Part shown: positions 27,407-31,970 of the stretch, piece by piece
Layout: each line of letters opens with the position of its first letter
How positions within the stretch are numbered: position 1 is the first letter of the stretch
Assembly: GCA_018398765.1 (NCBI GenBank)
Contig: JAHBMJ010001336.1
Coordinates: forward strand, 1 to 31,970
Length of the DNA stretch: 31,970 bases
Direction of reading: 5' to 3'
DNA from: Chromera velia
Lineage: Eukaryota > Sar > Chromeraceae
The notes under the pieces: generated by a model
Told to the model about the DNA's origin: nothing
What the model saw: only the letters and a program-made list of their open reading frames with translations
Database searches by the model: none
Made by a program: the position numbers and the translations under genes

Positions 27407-28470
27407 CTATGCAAATACCCCCTTTTCGTCTTTCGAGTCCTCCCACGCCTTCCCCTTCTCCAGATCCTTCTCATCGTCATCCTCCGGACTGGTGTCTCTC
27501 TTTTCTACCAACATGTCCACCACAATGTTCTGAAATTCATCAAACGAAATTTGCCCGTCTCCGTTTTCGTCGTATTTGTCCAACAAGTTGTCTGTCTCTG
27601 ACTTGTCTGGAGGTGGCAACCCGATTTCAGGGTCTTTGCACACTGTCTTAACCATCTTGTAAATCTTCTTCCCCGGGACGAACAGACGCTTCTTCTTGTC
27701 GACTTTCTCTGCACACAGTCAGGGGAAGGCACAGAACGAAAAAAGAGTAAAACGTGGAAAGACACGCAGAATATGTATTAATATGCAGATGCGCATCTTT
27801 TTGCATATGTGAGGACACATACAGCTAGCTATGTACTCAAGGCAGCTAGTGGAGGGTGTGCCGACTGAAATGTATGGCTGTCCACTGCCGTGATGTTCTC
27901 TGGATAGGCAATTGCTTTCGCTTTGACTCACACATAAGAGCCTCTCGATTCTCCCCTGACGAACACCTCACCTCGCTGGCCCCCCTTCTCCTGGGGGGGC
28001 GTGTCTGGTTGAGTGAATGAATGAGTTGATGGGTAGGTGGGTGGGTGGGTGGGTGCGTAGGCGGGCTGGCGGTTGAATGAGTGAAATGTATGGATCCGTG
28101 GATGAGTTGACGGCACGGGATATGTGTGAAACAAAGTGAGCATGGACTAGCTTTAACGAATACCGAATGTACGTTTGCAAAACCAGGATATGCGTGTACG
28201 GCAACGAGCGATAGCCAGCCAGTATACATATAGAAGTGCCGTTAGAGCAAGGAGGGCCAGCAAAAGTGAGAGATAGGGACGGAAACAGAATGACTGCGCA
28301 TCATTGAGGCAAGCATCCTTCTACTGACCAAAGATTCGTTCGCAGACTTCATTCAACTTGGCTCTGTTTCTGAGAATTCGGTCGTACTTGTTCTTCGGTT
28401 TTGTCTTCATGTCCACCTTCCCTTGGATCAGGTTCTCGTGCTGAGAACCTGAGCTTGCGCCGCACCCCAT
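27407..28470 (-). CDS. Acylated-type EF-hand calcium-binding protein (2 exons, 147 aa)
   Basis: Exon 1 is 28470-28329 and exon 2 is 27708-27407, joined in phase (intron GTCAGT...GTGCAG, 620 nt). The start ATG gives MGCGASSGSQ. Gly2 with Ser/Ala at 5-6 fits N-myristoylation, and Cys3 fits palmitoylation, as in membrane-tethered Ca2+ proteins of apicomplexans, so plasma- or inner-membrane association is inferred. The C-terminal half holds an EF-hand pair. The first, around DKKKRLFVPGKK (51-62), lacks the position-12 Glu and is probably non-binding. The second is canonical, DENGDGQISFDE (94-105), with D94, N96, D98 and E105 as ligands. The tail (about 114-147) is highly charged with an acidic EDDDEKDLE stretch. 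No kinase or other domain is present. It is transcribed away from the LHC-like gene. Confidence 0.85.
28022..28073. repeat. GGTGGGT-type short repeat in the EF-hand intron
   Basis: A run of GGGT/GGGTG units on the plus strand followed by related GGCGGGCTGGCGG, within the 620-nt intron of the minus-strand EF-hand gene. Confidence 0.7.
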
Positions 28471-29367
28471 CCTCTTTTCCTGTTTTCTGCCCCTTTCTTC
28501 GAACTGCTTTGCGGGGTTAGTACCGAAGGTAAGAGACTCTGCGTTGTTCTCTCCCTTGCTGTGCCGACGGCTTCACAGCAAACAGAGAGGGGCTTGCCTG
28601 TCTCTGTGCGTGCACTGAAGGAGTGTCTATCGCCAGGAAACAAACTGAAGCTGCTGAGTATCGGATCGTTTCTTCTCGACTCGAACAAACTCGCCAAATG
28701 GTCTGGAAGAGCAACGCTCCTTCGCAAGCTTGTGTGCGAGTGTCTCTTCCAGGCAGTTTCTGGAAAGAATCAGAAAAACTGGCGGCCCGATGAACGATTT
28801 GTCAGGGAGAAGATTGTGTGCACAAATACTGTATTACTGTTACTGGCAAGGCTTAGCTATGGTCTATACAGGTCAAGATATATCTTCTTCGACAACTCGC
28901 TCTGCAGGGGCTTATAACCTCGACTCTCTGAATTAATCGATTTTCATTTCAATTTGACTGACCTTAATTTCTCATGCATCGCGGAATTTCCGCGCGGCCC
29001 GCGGGACCGACCGTGCATGCATGGTCCGAAAAAACATGCATGCCGCGCGTACGAGTGCGGCCCCGTCAGACAGTTTTACGCGCAATTTTGGCCCTCTAGG
29101 CCCCGCGCGATTGAGAAAGAGCCCCAAAAGTTGCAGAGACGGATCGCACGGATCTCCGCTGCTATTGCGAGCCAGCAGCAAGCACTTTTCATCCGTGTGC
29201 ATGATTTAGCTCAAGAGAGAAAAGGCCACAGTCTCCCTTGCACCTTCCCCTTTTCGCAAAGCACAAGTGTAGACATTTCCGGACTGGGCCATCGTGTCAC
29301 AGGTGCGGCAGCTCTTGTTTCTTCTGTGTTTCTTTCAAAGCGAAGAAAACAAAAACCATCCATCAAG
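28471..29367. promoter_or_regulatory. Divergent intergenic region between EF-hand and LHC-like genes
   Basis: The two starts are head-to-head and 897 bp apart. TGCATGCATG (29014-29023) and CATGCATG (29035-29042) lie ~330-350 bp upstream of the LHC-like ATG, beside a CGCGCGGCCCGCGG patch (28991-29004). Apicomplexan ApiAP2 proteins bind such motifs; regulation here is inferred. The frame at 28561-28917 has no ATG start or known motif. Confidence 0.35.
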
Positions 29368-30606
29368 ATGAAGCTCTTGGTTGGAACCCTCGCTGCCTCT
29401 CTGCTGGCTGGTGACGCGACCGCTTTCGTCAGCCCGTCCCCCCTCCTTTCCCGGTCTCCCGCCCCTTCCAGCAGGACAGTCCTCAATGAGAGGTCGGTTT
29501 TTTTGTTTCTTTTGTGCGCAGACTGACAGGTGGCACATCACTGTGTGCGCGAGCGTTAAGCTCTCTCCATGCAAGAGAGAACAGAATTGTTTACTGGGCG
29601 ATATCGGTTGGGTGGGGGTTCGCGGGAAAGGGTCAGCGCTATGTGACAGCAAATCGAAAATGAACGGGTGTGTCGTGGAAGCGTCGAGGGGGGGCCAGGA
29701 AAGATGCAGAGAGGATGGGAAATGAGTTGCTGACTTCAGAGACGGCATGAACAATTTTCGAGAGACGGCAAGTGTGGATCAGACAGACGTGTGGGAAGGA
29801 AAGGTGGCAAGTCGTCTTCCAGGAGGTAGATACATCAGTGGTAGCTGTGAGGGGGTCTGTGGGGGTGAAAAGTGAGCTGGCAGAACAGCAGGGAACTTGT
29901 CAGTCTGTTGATCTGTGAAAGAGGTGAAAAGGTTTCAAAGGAGACAGCGGGAGACTGAAAGAGTTTCGGTGTGTAGAGTGGAGGTGGCGAGGGTTGGGGT
30001 GACAGTTGCGGATGCGGTGGTATGAAATTACACCAGGATTGTGTTGTCAGAAGCGGGGGTGAATGGGTGGGCAGGCTCCTGAAGAGAGGGTGGGGAAGGA
30101 CACGAAAGCGGGGAAACAGGGGTTCAATGGAAAGAGGACGGGAAGGACAGATGGCGGAGGACACGAAGGCAGTTTGCTTTGGAGCGAAGCAGCCTGAAGA
30201 GATCCAGCGAAGAGGGAGTGATTTCAGCTCTGTTGCAGCTTCAGAAAGAGGGAGGGAAAGTTTTTTTCCGTTTTACTGTCTTCTCTTGAGTCATTCGTTC
30301 TCTTCCTCCAAGTGGAGCAGCCAGAAGACAAGACAAGGCAGATCGATACAGAAAAGAAATTCTGTGCAGCAGGGGCGGTTGGGGTTCAACTCACTTCCTG
30401 TTGACAGTTCGTGCTTACCATTTTTCTTTGTGTGGGAGGTGATCGTGAAACACAAAGACGAAGACGTCAAGACTGCCCCAGAGAAATGGCTCCTCCCTGT
30501 CTAGCGGAATTATCACAGGTCCAGCCATGTGTATTTATGTATGTATGTATGTATGTATGTATGTATGAATGCGTGCGTGCGTGCGTGTGTGTGTGTGCGT
30601 GCGTGT

Positions 30607-30646
<40 letters not shown>

Positions 30647-30735
30647 CCCCAGCCCGGAATTCCTCAAGGAGCCCGGTGTGGTGCCTCCCACAGGATTTTG
30701 GGACCCTGCGGGGTTCTGCAACGGCTGCGATCCCT
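29368..30735 (+). CDS. Plastid light-harvesting-complex-like protein, first two exons (3' part outside window)
   Basis: Exon 1 is 29368-29492 and exon 2 is 30647-30735; phases join as AG|C (Ser42). The first 19 residues (MKLLVGTLAASLLAGDATA) form a signal peptide, and Phe20 begins a Ser/Pro/Arg-rich transit peptide (FVSPSPLLSRSP...). This is the bipartite leader for complex red plastids. Exon 2 encodes EFLKEPGVVPPTGFWDPAGF then CNGCDP (46-71). The PxGFWDPxGF...D pattern precedes the first pigment-binding helix (ExxKHGR) in red-lineage LHC antenna proteins. That helix is not in the window, so the assignment rests on leader plus pre-helix motif. Exon 2 ends at a good donor (GTACGT). No downstream exon is recognisable before the TG minisatellite at the window end. 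Intron 1 is 1154 nt and its acceptor sits directly on a (GT)n tract. Confidence 0.7.
30533..30643. repeat. (TATG)n to (TGCG)n to (TG)n graded microsatellite at a splice acceptor
   Basis: TATG units (to about 30567) grade into TGCG units and then a TG tract that ends in the GTGCAG acceptor of LHC-like exon 2. Confidence 0.9.
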
Positions 30736-31340
30736 GTACGTTTGTTTCCCTTCGTGCGTATGCCCGAGACAGAGTATGTGAGGGTCTGTATGCCCGAGAG
30801 AGAAAGAGAGGCACGGAGTTGCCTCTTGACCTCTCTTCTCTTCTCTTCTCTTCTCTCTTCATGAAAAAGACTGCGCCATGACTTGTTTTTGCTGCTTTTT
30901 CCGGATGCGCGTTGTCCACAGATGTTCACTCGCTTGTTGTCGCTTCTCTTCTGTCTCATTTGCTTCTCTGTTGTCGCATTTTTGTTTGTGCATGAAGCAC
31001 GTGTGTTGGCGCGTACTCATACCTGTGTGTGTTTCTGCGTTTCGTATCTGTGTGACATGCATGTATGTGCATGAATTCGCTGCGTGAGGATGTGCGATGT
31101 TTTTGCATCCATTCTTGGCGCGAGTGTGTGGTGTTGCGGGGGCACGCTTCCTTTTCAAAAATTCATAGGAAGAGATCCCATCTCCACGAGCAGTTCATTC
31201 ACTGTATCTCTTGATGCAGTAAAGCAGCATCCGTTGTTTTGTTTGGCAGCGACTGCCTGCAGATGATCCTGTCGACCTGAGACGGGCAGCTGTGCTTGTA
31301 CTTGTTTCGACCATCTGTGTTGATGCAATTCGTGGCTGTG
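30736..31340. other. Intron or downstream sequence of the LHC-like gene
   Basis: No antenna-type exon is recognisable (no KHGR or Chl-binding helix in any frame). A splice-like CCTGCAG at 31255-31261 is followed by a frame without LHC similarity. Confidence 0.4.
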
Positions 31341-31358
31341 TGTGCCGTGAGGAAGCGT

Positions 31359-31970
<612 letters not shown>

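Noticed and set aside
28561-28917. 118-codon plus-strand frame between the EF-hand and LHC-like genes
   Set aside because: It has no ATG at its start and no motif, and lies in the divergent 5' region of the EF-hand gene.
30736-30860. Continuation of LHC-like exon 2 as ...TFVSLRAYARDRV
   Set aside because: It crosses a good donor (GTACGT) and lacks the ExxKHGR helix expected next in antenna proteins.
31262-31330. Possible third LHC-like exon after CCTGCAG
   Set aside because: The in-phase translation (DPVDLRRAAVLVLV...) does not resemble an LHC helix.

Overview
The window looks like nuclear DNA of a photosynthetic alveolate with a secondary red-type plastid, most likely a chromerid such as Chromera. 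That identification is inference. Three things point there. The genes carry spliceosomal introns with YGCAG-type acceptors and loosely conserved donors. A light-harvesting-type gene starts with a signal peptide followed by a Phe-led transit peptide, which is the bipartite plastid leader of complex red plastids. TGCATGCA clusters, known as ApiAP2 targets in apicomplexan relatives, lie upstream of gene starts. AT-rich, repeat-laden spacers alternate with GC-richer genes.

Layout. 1-4.6 kb holds decayed mobile or unrecognised coding relics: the tail of a reverse-transcriptase ORF, a LINE C-terminal relic, and a broken minus-strand gene. 4.6-6.5 kb is AT-rich and non-genic, with a TTTCTATCAC-type repeat. 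6.6-7.8 kb is an intronless minus-strand gene with two HNH homing-endonuclease-like domains. 8.6-9.7 kb is a non-autonomous DNA transposon with 16-bp terminal inverted repeats and a perfect 9-bp target-site duplication. 9.8-11.1 kb is a CT/TG microsatellite region containing a duplicated ~180-bp core. 12.25-13.73 kb is bounded by ~38-bp inverted repeats and encloses a hairpin and a second LINE tail.

The gene-dense right half begins with a complete 12-exon malic enzyme gene (15172-20690, +, 668 aa, probably mitochondrial). Next is a three-exon, highly divergent cytochrome P450-like gene (22015-24614, +, 647 aa) whose I-helix and heme-loop signatures are eroded. After a 2.8-kb non-genic AT-rich stretch there is a two-exon minus-strand EF-hand protein with an MGCGASS acylation N-terminus (28470-27407, 147 aa). 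It is head-to-head with the first two exons of a plastid light-harvesting-complex-like protein (29368-30735, +). That gene runs off the window beyond a very long TG-rich minisatellite.

The genes do not form an operon or an obvious pathway. Malic enzyme (mitochondrial pyruvate/NAD(P)H supply), the P450-like protein (probably membrane-anchored), the Ca2+-binding membrane-associated protein and the antenna protein are separate functions. The only plausible shared control is the 897-bp spacer between the EF-hand and LHC starts. Exon structures were assembled by hand from reading frame, splice consensus and family homology; no transcript evidence was available.
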